Shown here one piece after another: positions 53,309-64,000 of a DNA stretch of 64,000 bases (positions within the stretch are counted from its first letter, which is position 1; each line of letters begins with the position of its first letter). The stretch is from Streptomyces sp. ITFR-16 (GTDB taxonomy: Bacteria > Actinomycetota > Actinomycetes > Streptomycetales > Streptomycetaceae): assembly GCF_031844705.1 (NCBI RefSeq), contig NZ_CP134609.1, positions 3,596,001 through 3,660,000 of the forward strand, given 5' to 3'. The notes under the pieces were generated by a model. That model did not search any database. It was given only the letters and a program-made list of their open reading frames with translations, and was not told the origin of the DNA. The position numbers and the translations under genes are program-made.

Positions 53309-54454
53309 ATGACAGAGAGCCAGCGCCCGAGCGGCGAGTACCCGATGTACCCCTCGTACGGCAACGGCGACGCGGCCTACCCGCCGCCGCCGTCATACCA
53401 GCCGGTCCAGCCCGTCGAGCCGGTCTCCATGGGCCCCGGGACCACCGTGTGGCCCGCCCCCGGGCCGGCCGGCGGCCACCCCGGCGGTGCGGGGGACGGC
53501 GGCGGTGACGGCTACCGCGGCGGCGGGCTGCCGCAGCCCGCGCCCGAACCGTCCCCCTCGCGGCGCCGGGTCCGCCGGCCGGTCGCGCTCCTCGCGGCGG
53601 TGGCCATCGCGGCGGCGATCGTCGGCGGCGGCACCGCGACGGTGATCGGACAGCTCACCGACCACGACACCGCGAACACCGGCAGCGGCATCGTGCCCGG
53701 CACCACCGTCTCGCAGAGCAACAAGGGCACCGTCTCCGGTGTCGCGGCGGCCCTCTCGCCGACGATCGTCGAGATCGGCGCGACCTCGACCGCCGGCCAG
53801 TCCACCGGCTCCGGCGTGGTCATCACGTCCGACGGCGAGATCGTCACCAACAACCACGTCGTCGCGGGTGCCACGGCCCTCAAGGTCACGCTGAGCACCG
53901 GCAGGACCTACACCGCCGATGTCGTCGGCACCGACGCCGACAAGGACCTCGCGCTCATCAAGCTCCGGGGCGCGAGCGGGCTGAAGACGGCCACGCTCGG
54001 CGACTCCTCCAAGGTCGCCGTCGGGGACGAGGTCGTCGCGATCGGCTCGCCCGAGGGCCTGACCGGCACCGTCACCAGCGGCATCGTCTCCGCGCTCGAC
54101 CGCGATGTCACGGTCGCCAAGGACGGCGACAGCGGCCAGGACCAGGACCAGCAGGGCGGCGGGCGGCAGTGGCCGTTCGAGTTCGGCGGTCAGCAGTTCA
54201 ACGGCGACACCGGCGAGTCCACCACCACGTACAAGGCCATCCAGACGGACGCCTCGCTGAACCCGGGCAACTCCGGCGGTGCGCTGATCAACATGAACGG
54301 CGAGATCATCGGCATCAACTCCGCGATGTACTCCGCCAGTTCGGCCTCCGGCTCGGGCTCCTCCAGCGCCGGGAGCGTCGGCCTCGGCTTCGCGATCCCG
54401 GTGAACACGCTGAAGGCCGACCTCGACACCCTGCGCGCCGGCGACGGCTCCTAA
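53309..54454 (+). CDS. Membrane-anchored HtrA-like serine protease without PDZ domain
   Basis: 381 residues. A 90-residue Pro/Gly/Tyr-rich cytoplasmic arm, one helix ([21 protein letters not shown], about 90-112), then an S1C trypsin fold: His in NNHVVAGA, Asp in DKDLALIKL, Ser in [11 protein letters not shown]. The protein stops at the end of the protease fold, where HtrA/DegP would start a PDZ domain. It precedes a two-component system and may degrade envelope proteins sensed by it. Confidence 0.88.
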   Translation: MTESQRPSGEYPMYPSYGNGDAAYPPPPSYQPVQPVEPVSMGPGTTVWPAPGPAGGHPGGAGDGGGDGYRGGGLPQPAPEPSPSRRRVRRPVALLAAVAIAAAIVGGGTATVIGQLTDHDTANTGSGIVPGTTVSQSNKGTVSGVAAALSPTIVEIGATSTAGQSTGSGVVITSDGEIVTNNHVVAGATALKVTLSTGRTYTADVVGTDADKDLALIKLRGASGLKTATLGDSSKVAVGDEVVAIGSPEGLTGTVTSGIVSALDRDVTVAKDGDSGQDQDQQGGGRQWPFEFGGQQFNGDTGESTTTYKAIQTDASLNPGNSGGALINMNGEIIGINSAMYSASSASGSGSSSAGSVGLGFAIPVNTLKADLDTLRAGDGS

Positions 54455-54543
54455 GGGCTGTCCCGCGCCGGGACCGTGCGAGGCTGAGAAAATGGCGGGC
54501 CGTGCCCCCGCCCCGTACGGAACGAGAAGAGGACGAAGCAGCG

Positions 54544-55268
54544 ATGAGCCCCGCCGAAGACGATCCGCAGCGCATCCTGATCGTCGACGACGAGCCAGCC
54601 GTCCGCGAGGCCCTGCAGCGCAGCCTCGCCTTCGAGGGATACGGCACGGAGGTCGCCGTGGACGGTCTCGACGCCCTCACCAAGGCGGAGTCGTACGCCC
54701 CCGACCTCATCGTCCTCGACATCCAGATGCCGCGCATGGACGGGCTGACCGCCGCCCGCCGCATCCGCTCCACCGGCACCACCACGCCGATCCTGATGCT
54801 CACGGCCCGGGACACCGTCGGCGACCGCGTCACCGGACTCGACGCGGGCGCCGACGACTACCTGGTCAAGCCCTTCGAGCTGGACGAGCTCTTCGCCCGT
54901 ATCCGGGCCCTGCTGCGCCGCAGCTCGTACGCGGCCGCGGCGGGGCCCGTCCCCGACGACGACGTGCTGTCCTTCGCCGACCTGAAGATGGACCTCGCCA
55001 CCCGCGAGGTCACGCGCGGCACCCGGCGCGTCGAGCTGACCCGTACCGAATTCACCCTCCTGGAGATGTTCCTCGCGCACCCGCGCCAGGTGCTGACCCG
55101 CGAGCAGATCCTGAAGGCGGTGTGGGGCTTCGACTTCGAGCCGAGTTCCAACTCGCTGGACGTGTACGTGATGTACCTGCGCCGCAAGACGGAGGCCGGC
55201 GGCGAACCGCGCCTGGTCCACACGGTCCGGGGCGTGGGGTACGCGCTGCGGGCGGGCGGGGGCGAGGG

Positions 55269-55272
<4 letters not shown>
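54544..55272 (+). CDS. OmpR-family response regulator
   Basis: 242 residues. Receiver with ILIVDDEPA, phospho-Asp in [13 protein letters not shown] and Lys in [10 protein letters not shown]. Winged helix from about 140 ([26 protein letters not shown]). MprA/TcrA-like. Overlaps its kinase gene by four bases (GTGA). Lies 89 bases after the protease gene and may share its transcript. Confidence 0.92.
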
Positions 55273-56708
<1,436 letters not shown>

Positions 56709-56739
56709 CACGGTCAGGAGGACCGGGCCACCCCGCCGC

Positions 56740-57642
56740 TCACGTCGCCGGGTTGTGCCGGATCAGGGACTCCACCAGGCCCGAGCGGGTCGCCGGGAAG
56801 TCCAGCGGGACGATGCCGAGGCCCGTCCAGCCGGACGTCTCCGCCGAGTCGAGGAACGAGTGGACCTGCGGGTTCAGCCGGTCCGCGTTCGAGCGGGGCG
56901 GCAGGAGGGCGGCGGTGCTCACGTAGTTCATGAACAGCTTCCCCGGTTCGGCCGCCGCCCTGCGGAACTGGGCTTCGATCTTGGGGTACTTGGCGAACGG
57001 CTCCGCCATGTAGTCGTCCTGGATGTCGAAGAGACCCGGGTCGGCGTACCGCACCCCGGGCAGCCCGCCGTTGTCGGCGAGCAGCACCACCTTGCCGCGG
57101 GCCCCGCCGAGCGTGGGCAGCGCGGAGTCGATGTGGAACAGCGGGCGCCAGCCCCTGCCGTCGAGGTAGTCGTCGAAGACCGCCCGGAACGCCTGGTCGC
57201 TCTCCTCCGAGTACTCCTGCTTGACCCGCATCAGCACGGTCTCGGTCGGCCGCGCGGCCAGGAAGTCCCAGCAGGCGCCGAGGACATCACCGAACATCAG
57301 GTTCTGGTACGAGGCCCCGTGGTGGATCGCGAAGGAGCCGTCGGTGATCCGGCACCGTACGTCGAGGAAGCGCACCCCGCTGTTCAGCTGCTCCGCGATC
57401 GTGGTGTTCTGGCACTCCGTCCAGGGGCCGCCGTAGCGGGCGCCGGAGTCGTGCGAGCCGGGGATCGTGAGGCGCTGGAGCGCGGTGCCGTCCGCGATGC
57501 CGCCCATCCAGTCCTGGACGGTGAGCGCCTTCGGCGCCGCCGCGCGGGCGGGCGCCGCGCCGACGAGGGCGGTGGCGGAGACGGCCAGTGCTCCGGCCAG
57601 GAAGTGTCTGCGGCTCGCGGTGTACGTACGCGTCTGGCTCAT
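56740..57642 (-). CDS. Secreted phosphatidylinositol-specific phospholipase C
   Basis: 300 residues. A Tat signal (TASRRHFLAGALAVSATALV, cleavage near AARA-AP), then the PI-PLC X barrel with the two catalytic His in LTIPGSHDSGA and FAIHHGASY and the RFLDVRCRI strand. It cleaves PI to cyclic inositol phosphate. GGAGG lies seven bases before the ATG. Next to the 5'-nucleotidase on the same strand, so both may serve phosphate scavenging. Confidence 0.9.
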   Translation of the reverse strand: MSQTRTYTASRRHFLAGALAVSATALVGAAPARAAAPKALTVQDWMGGIADGTALQRLTIPGSHDSGARYGGPWTECQNTTIAEQLNSGVRFLDVRCRITDGSFAIHHGASYQNLMFGDVLGACWDFLAARPTETVLMRVKQEYSEESDQAFRAVFDDYLDGRGWRPLFHIDSALPTLGGARGKVVLLADNGGLPGVRYADPGLFDIQDDYMAEPFAKYPKIEAQFRRAAAEPGKLFMNYVSTAALLPPRSNADRLNPQVHSFLDSAETSGWTGLGIVPLDFPATRSGLVESLIRHNPAT

Positions 57643-57747
57643 GGGGATGCCTCCGGGCTGTGTGGGGTCAGCCAGCGGATTATGGCCCGTACACGTCACG
57701 CAGGAACAGGGCCCGTGGGCCCATGCGCGCGCATGGCGCGAAAACGA

Positions 57748-57789
57748 CGGATGCGCGGGCCGGGGCAGCCGCCCCGGCCCGCGCATCCG
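57748..57789 (-). terminator. Terminator after the 5'-nucleotidase gene
   Basis: A perfect 19-bp stem (57748-57766 with 57771-57789) and a four-base AGCC loop, 19 bases past the stop. On the minus strand AAAA at 57741-57744 becomes TTTT soon after the stem. Confidence 0.85.
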
Positions 57790-57807
57790 CGTCGGATCAC
57801 ATACCGC

Positions 57808-59679
57808 CTACTGCACGACCGTGATCCGGTCCGTCGCCGGCGGGGCCAGCGGCGCCGAGGCCGTGGAGTGCGCCGCCAGGTAGGCGTTGAACAGGTCCAG
57901 GTCGGAGGCGCCGACCAGCTTGTCGGTGCCCTCGCCGAGCGCCGCGAAACCGTCGCCGCCGCCCGCCAGGAACTCGTTCATCGCGACCCGGTAGGTCTTC
58001 GCCGGGTCGATCGCCTCACCGTTGAGCTTGATGGTGTCGGTGACCACGCGGGCCGCGCCCGACTTCGTCAGGTCCAGGGTGTAGGTGAGGCCCTTGGAGA
58101 CCTGGAGGATCTTCGGGCTGGCCTCGTTGGAGCCGCTGACCTGCTGCTGGAGCGCGGCGACGAGCTGGGCGCCGGTCAGGTCGACGACGTTCATCATGTT
58201 GGTGAACGGCTGCACGGTGAACGACTCCCCGTACGTCACCACACCGTCGCCCTCGCTGCCCGACGCCTTGTACACCAGGTCGGCGCGGATGCCGCCCGGG
58301 TTCATGAAGGCGACGACCGCCCCGCCCTTGTCCGCCGGGGCCAGGCCCTCCAGCTGCGCGTCGGCGATCAGGTTGCCGAGCGGCTTCTCCGGGGCCGTGG
58401 AGCCGCGGCCGTTGATGTCGGCGGAGATGTAGCCCTGGGGCCGGTTGGAGATCGGCGCCGCGAGGGTGTTCCAGCGGGCGATCAGGTCCGTCATGTCCTT
58501 GGCCGGCTTCTGGTCCCGGTCGACGATGTGGTTCGCGGAGACCGGGTTGGCCGGGGCGGGCGTGTGGTGCTTCGAGCCCTTCTTGCCGCTGCCCTTCACC
58601 GCCGTGCGCACGATGTCGTTGGTGCGGCGGTCGTACGTGAGGGTCGTGTCCGTGTACAGCTTGCCGAACGACGCGGCCGAGGTGACCAGGCGCGGGTTGC
58701 CCGCCGGGTCCGGGATCGTGCAGACGTACGCCTGGTGGGTGTGGCCCGTCACCAGCGCGTCGACCTTCGGCGAGATGCCCTTGGCGATGTCGGTGATCGG
58801 CCCGGAGATGCCGTCACCGGCGCCCGGGCTGTCGCAGTCGTAGTTGTACGAGGACGAGGCCGGGGCCCCGCCCTCGTGGATCAGGGCGACGATGGACTTG
58901 ACGCCCTGCCGGTCCAGCTCCTTGGCGTACTTGTTGACCGTCTCGATCTCGTCGTGGAACTTCAGGCCCTTGACGCCGTTGGCCGTCACGATGTCCGGCG
59001 TGCCCTCCAGGGTCACCCCGATGAAGCCGATCTTGACGCCGTTCTTCTTCCAGACCGTGTACGGCTTGAGGATCGGCTTGCCGGTCTTCTCGTCCGTCAC
59101 ATTGGCGGCCAGGTAGGGGAAGTCGGCCCCCTTGAACTTCTTGCCCTTCTCGTAGCACCCCTCGACCGGGTGGCAGCCGCCCTTCTGCAGGCGGGCCAGC
59201 TCGGTGGCACCCTCGTCGAACTCGTGGTTGCCGACGCTCGTCACATCGAGGTCGATCTTGTTGAGCGCCTCGATGGTCGGCTCGTCGTGGAAGAGGCCCG
59301 ACAGCAGCGGGCTCGCACCGACCATGTCGCCGCCGGCCGCCGTGATGGAGTACGGGTGGCCCTTGCGCGCGGTACGCAGCGAGGAGGCGAGGTACTCCAC
59401 GCCACCGGCCGGTACGGCCTTCGTCGTGCCGTCGGCCTGCGTCTCGTTGACCGTGCCGGCCGAACCGGCCGGCGGCTCGAGGTTGCCGTGCAGGTCGTTG
59501 AAGGACAGCAGCTGGACGTCGACGGTCCGGTCCGGCCGGTGGTGGCCGTGGCCCTTGCCGTGGCCATGTCCGTGGGCGCCGGCCGGCATGGCGGCGACGA
59601 GCGCGCCGACGGTGGCCAGACCGGCTGCGGCGGCGAGCACCCGCCGGGACGCGCGGTTCTTCTGCGGTGTCGCTGACAT
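57808..59679 (-). CDS. Secreted 5'-nucleotidase / UDP-sugar hydrolase (UshA-like)
   Basis: 623 residues from ATG 59679 (AAGGGG upstream). Signal peptide ending near AGA, then a His/Gly-rich run (HGHGHGKGHGHH) that may hold metal. Metallophosphatase domain: LLSFNDLHGN, GNHEFDEG, VTGHTHQAYV. C-terminal nucleotide-binding domain from about 400. It releases phosphate from nucleotides outside the cell. In S. coelicolor the corresponding gene (SCO4152 as I recall) is PhoP-dependent. I could not find a clear PHO box here. Confidence 0.91.
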   Translation of the reverse strand: MSATPQKNRASRRVLAAAAGLATVGALVAAMPAGAHGHGHGKGHGHHRPDRTVDVQLLSFNDLHGNLEPPAGSAGTVNETQADGTTKAVPAGGVEYLASSLRTARKGHPYSITAAGGDMVGASPLLSGLFHDEPTIEALNKIDLDVTSVGNHEFDEGATELARLQKGGCHPVEGCYEKGKKFKGADFPYLAANVTDEKTGKPILKPYTVWKKNGVKIGFIGVTLEGTPDIVTANGVKGLKFHDEIETVNKYAKELDRQGVKSIVALIHEGGAPASSSYNYDCDSPGAGDGISGPITDIAKGISPKVDALVTGHTHQAYVCTIPDPAGNPRLVTSAASFGKLYTDTTLTYDRRTNDIVRTAVKGSGKKGSKHHTPAPANPVSANHIVDRDQKPAKDMTDLIARWNTLAAPISNRPQGYISADINGRGSTAPEKPLGNLIADAQLEGLAPADKGGAVVAFMNPGGIRADLVYKASGSEGDGVVTYGESFTVQPFTNMMNVVDLTGAQLVAALQQQVSGSNEASPKILQVSKGLTYTLDLTKSGAARVVTDTIKLNGEAIDPAKTYRVAMNEFLAGGGDGFAALGEGTDKLVGASDLDLFNAYLAAHSTASAPLAPPATDRITVVQ

Positions 59680-59938
59680 CGGTCCCCTTGTGAGTTCAGC
59701 GGGAGGTTCGAGAGTGCTGACGAGTCTGGAGTCTGCGTGCCGCAGCCTAGAGTCAACGCGCGTAGCGCGACAGATGTTTGGGGTTACGAATGGATTGCCG
59801 CCCGAGCGGAAACCGACCATTCACCCATATGGCTCCCATAAGCGGGCACAAGCCTCTCGACGCCGGTCCGGGACGCGGATCCCGGCCGGCCCGGAGAACC
59901 CCGCCGCCGCCCGCCGAGGGCCACGTACGCTCGTAGAC

Positions 59939-60877
59939 ATGACGACTGACGTACCCCTCCCCGCCCCCGGACGCGAGATCCAGACGCTCGACACCCTCTC
60001 CCCCGGCCAGGCCGAAGCCGTCCTCGCGCTGCTCGCCGAGGCCGCGCGGTCCGACGGCAGGCAGGCCGTGTCCGAGCAGGGGCGGCTCCAGCTGCGGGGC
60101 GGGCACCGGGAGGGCGTGCGGCACTTCCTGCTGACCGCCGGGGGCGAGCTGGCCGGGTACGCGCAGCTGGAGGACACCGACCCCGTCGAGGCACCGGCCG
60201 CCGAGCTGGTCGTGCACCCCGCGCACCGGGGGCACGGGCACGGGCGGGCGCTCGGTTCGGCGCTGCTCGCCGCGACCGGCAAGCGGCTGCGGGTGTGGGC
60301 GCACGGCGGCCGTTCGGCGGCGCGCCATCTCGCCCAGGTCCTCGGGCTCTCGCTCTTCCGCGAACTGCGGCAGCTGCGGCGCCCGTTGAGCCCGCTGAAC
60401 ATCGCGGAGCCGGTTCTGCCCGAGGGCGTCACCGTCCGCACCTTCGTCCCCGGCCGGGACGACGCCGCCTGGCTCGCCGTGAACAGCGCCGCCTTCGCCC
60501 ACCACCCCGAGCAGGGCTCGCTGACCCAGCGCGACCTGGACGACCGCAAGGCCGAGCCGTGGTTCGACCCGAAGGGCTTCTTCCTCGCCGAGCGCGCCAC
60601 CGCCGACGGCGGCGCCGAGCTCGTCGGCTTCCACTGGACGAAGGTGCACGCCGAGGAGCAGCTGGGCGAGGTGTACGTGGTCGGCATCCGGCCCGACGCG
60701 CAGGGCGGCGGTCTCGGCAAGGCGCTCACCGCGATCGGGCTGCGGCACCTGGCCGCCGAGGGCCTGCCGACCGCGATGCTCTACGTCGACGCGGACAACA
60801 CCGCGGCCGTGACGGTGTACGAGCGGATGGGCTTCGTCACCCATGAGGTCGACCTGATGTACCGCACGGAGTCCTGA
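59939..60877 (+). CDS. mshD: Mycothiol synthase
   Basis: 312 residues with two tandem GNAT domains. The first keeps an acetyl-CoA loop (ELVVHPAHRGHGHGRALGSALL), and the second, active one has YVVGIRPDAQGGGLGKALTAIGL and ends VYERMGFVTHEVDLMY. It acetylates Cys-GlcN-Ins to give mycothiol, the last step after MshA, B and C. A TACGCT box (59926-59931) ends seven bases before the ATG, probably leaderless. Divergent from the 5'-nucleotidase. Confidence 0.93.
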   Translation: MTTDVPLPAPGREIQTLDTLSPGQAEAVLALLAEAARSDGRQAVSEQGRLQLRGGHREGVRHFLLTAGGELAGYAQLEDTDPVEAPAAELVVHPAHRGHGHGRALGSALLAATGKRLRVWAHGGRSAARHLAQVLGLSLFRELRQLRRPLSPLNIAEPVLPEGVTVRTFVPGRDDAAWLAVNSAAFAHHPEQGSLTQRDLDDRKAEPWFDPKGFFLAERATADGGAELVGFHWTKVHAEEQLGEVYVVGIRPDAQGGGLGKALTAIGLRHLAAEGLPTAMLYVDADNTAAVTVYERMGFVTHEVDLMYRTES

Positions 60878-60930
60878 GGCCGGCAACTCCCCCGGGGGCG
60901 GCGTCGCTTGACGCCGCCCCTTACTTGCGC

Positions 60931-60962
60931 CACCCTTTCACTACTCAACTAGTGAAAGGGTG
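60931..60962 (+). promoter_or_regulatory. Palindromic operator of the GntR-ABC operon
   Basis: CACCCTTTCACTA (60931-60943) pairs with TAGTGAAAGGGTG (60950-60962) around six bases. It ends four bases before the GntR start, so bound repressor would cover the promoter and the ribosome site. Confidence 0.75.
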
Positions 60963-60966
60963 GAAG

Positions 60967-61377
60967 ATGGCAGAGTCCGCAGCGGTCGAGTTCCGTATCG
61001 ACCGGCGCAGCGGCGTGGCCACGTACCTCCAGATCGTCCAGCAGACCAAACAGGCCCTGCGGCTGGGACTGCTGAAGACCGGTGACCGGCTGCCCACCGC
61101 CAGGGAGGTCGTCGAGGCCACCGCCATCAACCCGAACACCGTGCTCAAGGCCTACCGGGAGCTGGAACGCGAGGGCCTCGTGGAGGGCCGGCGCGGCCTG
61201 GGCACCTTCGTCACCGGGACCCTCGGCGGCGCGGCCGCCGACGACGGCGCGCCGCTGCGCGCCGAACTCGCCGACTGGGCCCGCCGGGCCCGCTCGGCGG
61301 GCCTGGACAAGGACGACGTGAGCGCGCTCTTCACCGCAGTACTGGACAGCACATTCGAGGGGGACCGGGAACGATGA
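60967..61377 (+). CDS. YtrA-type GntR regulator
   Basis: 136 residues. Short GntR of the YtrA group: FRIDRRSGVATYLQIVQQTKQALRLGLLKTGDRLPTAREVVEATAINPNTVLKAYRELEREGLVEGRRGLGTFV, then only about 50 residues for dimerisation. The group typically represses its own ABC transporter operon, and the next two genes are such a transporter. An in-frame start 14 codons upstream would lie inside the operator, so ATG 60967 is preferred. Stop overlaps the next gene by four bases. Confidence 0.9.
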   Translation: MAESAAVEFRIDRRSGVATYLQIVQQTKQALRLGLLKTGDRLPTAREVVEATAINPNTVLKAYRELEREGLVEGRRGLGTFVTGTLGGAAADDGAPLRAELADWARRARSAGLDKDDVSALFTAVLDSTFEGDRER

Positions 61378-62267
61378 CAGGGACCGCGCTGGAGGCCGAC
61401 GGCCTCGGCATGAAATACCGGAGCAGGGGCGGCGGGTGGGCGCTGCGCGACTGCTCGTTCCGGCTGCCCGCCGGCGCCGTCTGCGCGCTCGTCGGCCCCA
61501 ACGGGGCGGGGAAGTCCACCCTGCTCGCCCTCGCCGCGGGCTTCCTTCGCCCGGCCGAGGGCGCGCTGCGGGTGCTGGGCGCGACGCCCGCCGAGGCCCG
61601 GGCCCGGATGGGCTATGTGGCCCAGGACAAGCCGCTGTACCCGCAGTTGACGGTCGCCGAGACGCTGTGGGCGGGCGCCGAGCTGAACCCCGCGACCTGG
61701 GACCGGGAGACCGCGGAGCGCATCGCCGAACCGCTCCCGGCCGACGCGAAGGTCCGCACCCTGTCCGGCGGGCAGCGCACCCGGCTCGCGCTGGCCCTGG
61801 CGCTGGGCAAGCGGCCGGAGATCCTGCTGCTGGACGAGCCGATGGCCGATCTCGACCCGCTCGCCCGGCACCGGCTGATGGGCGCGCTGATGGCCGAGGC
61901 CGCCGAGCACGCCACGACCATCGTGATGTCCTCGCACATCCTCAGCGAGCTGGAGGGCGCCTGCGACCATCTCCTGCTCGTCGACGGCGGCCACGTCCGC
62001 CTCGGCGGCGAGACGGACGACCTGCTCGCCGCGCACGCCCTGCTCACCGGCCCCGTACAGGACCTCGCCCCGCACACCGTGGTCGAGTCCCGCACCACGG
62101 GCCGGCAGCTGACCGCACTCGTCCGCACGCGGGGCCCGGTGGACCCCACCGCCTGGCGGACGGCCACGCCGACCCTGGAGGAACTGCTGCTGGCGCATCT
62201 GCGCTCACCGGAGGCGCCCGCGCTGCTCACACCGGGTACGGACGTCCGCCGGGAGGTGGCCGCATGA
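61374..62267 (+). CDS. ABC transporter ATP-binding protein
   Basis: 297 residues. Walker A VGPNGAGKSTLL at about 40, signature LSGGQRTRLALAL, Walker B ILLLDEPMADLDP, switch His in MSSHILSELEG. The last 80 residues are a regulatory extension. Coupled by four-base overlaps both upstream (GntR) and downstream (permease). Substrate unknown. YtrA-linked transporters often respond to cell-wall drugs. Confidence 0.92.
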   Translation: MTGTALEADGLGMKYRSRGGGWALRDCSFRLPAGAVCALVGPNGAGKSTLLALAAGFLRPAEGALRVLGATPAEARARMGYVAQDKPLYPQLTVAETLWAGAELNPATWDRETAERIAEPLPADAKVRTLSGGQRTRLALALALGKRPEILLLDEPMADLDPLARHRLMGALMAEAAEHATTIVMSSHILSELEGACDHLLLVDGGHVRLGGETDDLLAAHALLTGPVQDLAPHTVVESRTTGRQLTALVRTRGPVDPTAWRTATPTLEELLLAHLRSPEAPALLTPGTDVRREVAA

Positions 62268-63244
62268 GCGCCACCGGTCTGCGCACCCGTCTCACGCCCG
62301 CCGAACTGCGGGGCCCCGTACGGGTCCTGCTCCGCCAGCACCGCCGTGCCCTGTGGGCGGCCTGCGCGCTGCTGGTCCTGGGCATCGCCTTCGTGGTGGC
62401 GCTCCGGATCTGGGTCGCCTCCTCGTACGAACGCTGCCCGGACGGCGACACCACCCGCTGCGGCGACGGAACATATCTGGCGACCTACGCCCGTACCTCC
62501 ACCGAGACCTTCCTCGCGGACGGCGGCACCGCCCTCCTGTGGCTCGCCGGGCTCATCGGCGTCTTCGTCGCGGGTCCGCTGATCGCCCGCGAGCTGGAGA
62601 ACGGCACGTTCCGGTTCGGCTGGGCCCAGTCGATGTCGCCCGCCCGGTGGCTGGCGGCCCGGATCGCCCTGCCCGCGGCCCTGGTGACGGCAGGCACGAC
62701 CGTGCTGGTGCTCGTCTACCGGTGGGGCCGGTCGGGCGTGCAGGGCCCGAACGCCTACGGGCTCGACTGGCCCCAGCGCGGTGTCTTCCCCGCCCTCGGC
62801 CCGGTCGCCGTCGGCTACGCCCTGCTGGCCGTGGCGCTCGGCGCCCTGTTCGCCGTGCTCGTGCGCCGCACCCTCCTGTCGATGGGCCTCACCGCCCTCG
62901 TCCTGGGCACGGTCATGCTGGGGTTCTCCAAGCGCCGCTACGAACTCTGGCCGACCGCCCGCACGCTCGGCAGGGAGCCGCAGCCGAACTCCTGGTACAC
63001 CGAAACGGGCATGCTCACCCCCTCCGGCAAGGAGCTCTACTGGAAGGACTGCTTCGGGACGGGCCGGACCCCGGAGAACTTCGCGGACTGCCTCACCGAC
63101 CGGGGCGGGGTCACCTACTTCACCGACTACCACCCCGCCTCGCACTTCTGGCCCCTCCAGCTCGTCGAGACCGCCGTCCTGCTGGCCCTCGCGGCCGGGG
63201 CCGCGGTCCTCGCCTTCCGGGTGCTGCGCCGGCGCCACGCCTGA
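62264..63244 (+). CDS. ABC transporter permease
   Basis: 326 residues with about six helices: [41 protein letters not shown], then four more. An extracytoplasmic loop after helix 1 has two Cys ([14 protein letters not shown]) and another Cys pair lies in the large loop near 265-280 (KDCFGTG, FADCLTD), which may form disulfides. ABC-2-like permease partner of the ATPase just upstream. Confidence 0.88.
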   Translation: MSATGLRTRLTPAELRGPVRVLLRQHRRALWAACALLVLGIAFVVALRIWVASSYERCPDGDTTRCGDGTYLATYARTSTETFLADGGTALLWLAGLIGVFVAGPLIARELENGTFRFGWAQSMSPARWLAARIALPAALVTAGTTVLVLVYRWGRSGVQGPNAYGLDWPQRGVFPALGPVAVGYALLAVALGALFAVLVRRTLLSMGLTALVLGTVMLGFSKRRYELWPTARTLGREPQPNSWYTETGMLTPSGKELYWKDCFGTGRTPENFADCLTDRGGVTYFTDYHPASHFWPLQLVETAVLLALAAGAAVLAFRVLRRRHA

Positions 63245-63261
63245 GGCGGCAGGCGGCCCGA

Positions 63262-63300
63262 GGCCGTGTCCGGGGCCGGGAGCGGCACCCGGACACGGCC
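63262..63300 (+). terminator. Terminator after the GntR-ABC operon
   Basis: GGCCGTGTCCGGG (63262-63274) pairs perfectly with 63288-63300 around 13 bases, 18 bases past the permease stop. Confidence 0.75.
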
Positions 63301-63494
63301 ACACCGCTTCCTGCATGTCATGTCACCGTTACCGGGCATTCAGACGCCCTTGCGACGCTCTCACAATGCAGCCAGCTGTGCCGACCCCCGGCAACGGGAG
63401 AAATCCCGGCAGAACGCGCTCCGACCGCTCCCTCCCCGCGATCTCGACCACCTCCGACGCGCCCCCGGAGCCCTCCGCGCGGAACAATGGGCTC

Positions 63495-64000
63495 ATGAGC
63501 CAGCAGCCCAGCTCCGAGGTCCCGGTCCAGCCCGCCGCCCAGCCGTCCGTCGGCTCCCTCGCCGCACACCGGCCGCATGCCGTCGCCGCCCCCTCGGCCG
63601 GGGGTGCCGTCCTGTCCACGGCGGCCGATCTCGACCCCGACATCGACGCCGACGCCGACGCCTACGAGCCCGACGTCGACGGCGACGAGCTGCCCCAGGG
63701 CCGGTTCCTGGACCGGGAGCGCAGCTGGCTCGCCTTCAACGAACGGGTGCTGGAACTGGCCGAGGACCCCTCGACCCCCCTCCTCGAACGGGCTAATTTC
63801 CTCGCCATCTTCGCCTCGAACCTGGACGAGTTCTTCATGGTCCGGGTGGCGGGCCTCAAGCGCCGGATCGCGACCGGGGTGGCCACCCGTTCCGCGTCCG
63901 GTCTGCAGCCCCGCGAGGTCCTCGACCTGATCTGGACCCGCTCGCGCGAGCTCATGGCCCGGCACGCCGCCTGCTACCAGCAGGACGTCGCCCCCGCCCT
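63495..64000 (+). CDS. ppk: Polyphosphate kinase, N-terminal part (cut by window end)
   Basis: The first 168 residues are present. After an acidic Ala/Pro/Asp leader of about 65 residues comes the PPK1 N-terminal domain: [56 protein letters not shown], unmistakable for the family. PPK makes polyphosphate from ATP. In Streptomyces ppk is PhoP-controlled. The 250-base region upstream shows only a poor PHO-like match near 63315-63345. Confidence 0.93.
   Translation, partial: MSQQPSSEVPVQPAAQPSVGSLAAHRPHAVAAPSAGGAVLSTAADLDPDIDADADAYEPDVDGDELPQGRFLDRERSWLAFNERVLELAEDPSTPLLERANFLAIFASNLDEFFMVRVAGLKRRIATGVATRSASGLQPREVLDLIWTRSRELMARHAACYQQDVAPA

Noticed and set aside
59700..59825. Possible PHO box before the 5'-nucleotidase gene
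   Set aside because: Only loose matches (ATTCGTAACC, ATTCACCC) in mixed orientation were found.
63315..63345. Possible PHO box upstream of ppk
   Set aside because: The stretch GTCATGTCACC then GTTACC and ATTCAG does not keep 11-base register, although ppk is PhoP-dependent in relatives.

Overview
The window is chromosomal DNA of a Streptomyces-type actinobacterium. The GC content is very high, third codon positions are almost all G or C, and many starts are GTG. Gene order follows the core region I recall from S. coelicolor around SCO4145 to SCO4237 (phoU-phoR-phoP, gpmA, mshA, nur, glnR, mshD, ppk), read here in the opposite direction. The synteny and locus names are from memory, not from a search. 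No tRNA, rRNA, CRISPR array or complete insertion sequence was seen.

Layout. 1-7.1 kb: mostly minus-strand housekeeping block (DoxX-like membrane protein, rlmB, cysS, a PPOX flavoprotein, ispF-ispD, carD). 7.1-11.4 kb: a lipoprotein, then the phosphate system phoR-phoP, divergent from phoU across a PHO box, followed by a 49-residue cysteine-rich metallothionein-like gene. 11.7-20 kb: MFS exporter, gpmA, a hypothetical protein, a small toxin-antitoxin pair, a lipoprotein, an APH-fold kinase, a Tat-exported beta-helix protein and a YbjN protein. 20-29.5 kb: mshA, two methyltransferases, an NlpC/P60 hydrolase, a receiver-PP2C phosphatase, DUF2516, an HBHA-like protein with an XRE regulator, an APH-fold protein and an NmrA-like reductase. 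29.5-40.3 kb is the more accessory part: a hydrolase and an HTH gene separated by a perfect 30-bp palindrome, a DUF4037 protein, a MarR-MFS pair, a PPOX protein, two TetR genes (one frameshifted at an 11-base G tract), a GntR-HAD pair with a 55-residue membrane protein, and an Eis-type acetyltransferase.

40.3-51 kb: asparaginase, the anti-sigma factor RsiG (both c-di-GMP motifs intact), dtd, ygfZ, nur, a nitrobindin-like protein, small membrane proteins, a DsrE protein, DUF1416 with a rhodanese behind a cysteine-containing leader peptide, a DUF2993 protein, a Tyr/Gln/Pro-rich membrane protein with MoaD, and a hydrolase. 51-64 kb: glnR behind a translationally coupled 19-codon upstream ORF, a LacI regulator, an HtrA-type protease, a two-component system, a PI-PLC-like enzyme, a 5'-nucleotidase, mshD, a YtrA-type GntR-ABC operon, and the start of ppk.

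Themes. Nutrient control is concentrated here: PhoRP/PhoU and Ppk for phosphate, GlnR for nitrogen, Nur for nickel, and a sulfur operon with a putative cysteine leader. Mycothiol synthesis (mshA, mshD) and the MEP isoprenoid pathway (ispD, ispF) are also present. A repeated signal is a TANNNT box, most often TACGCT, lying 6 or 7 bases before the start codon at about 18 genes, which suggests an unusually dense set of leaderless transcripts.
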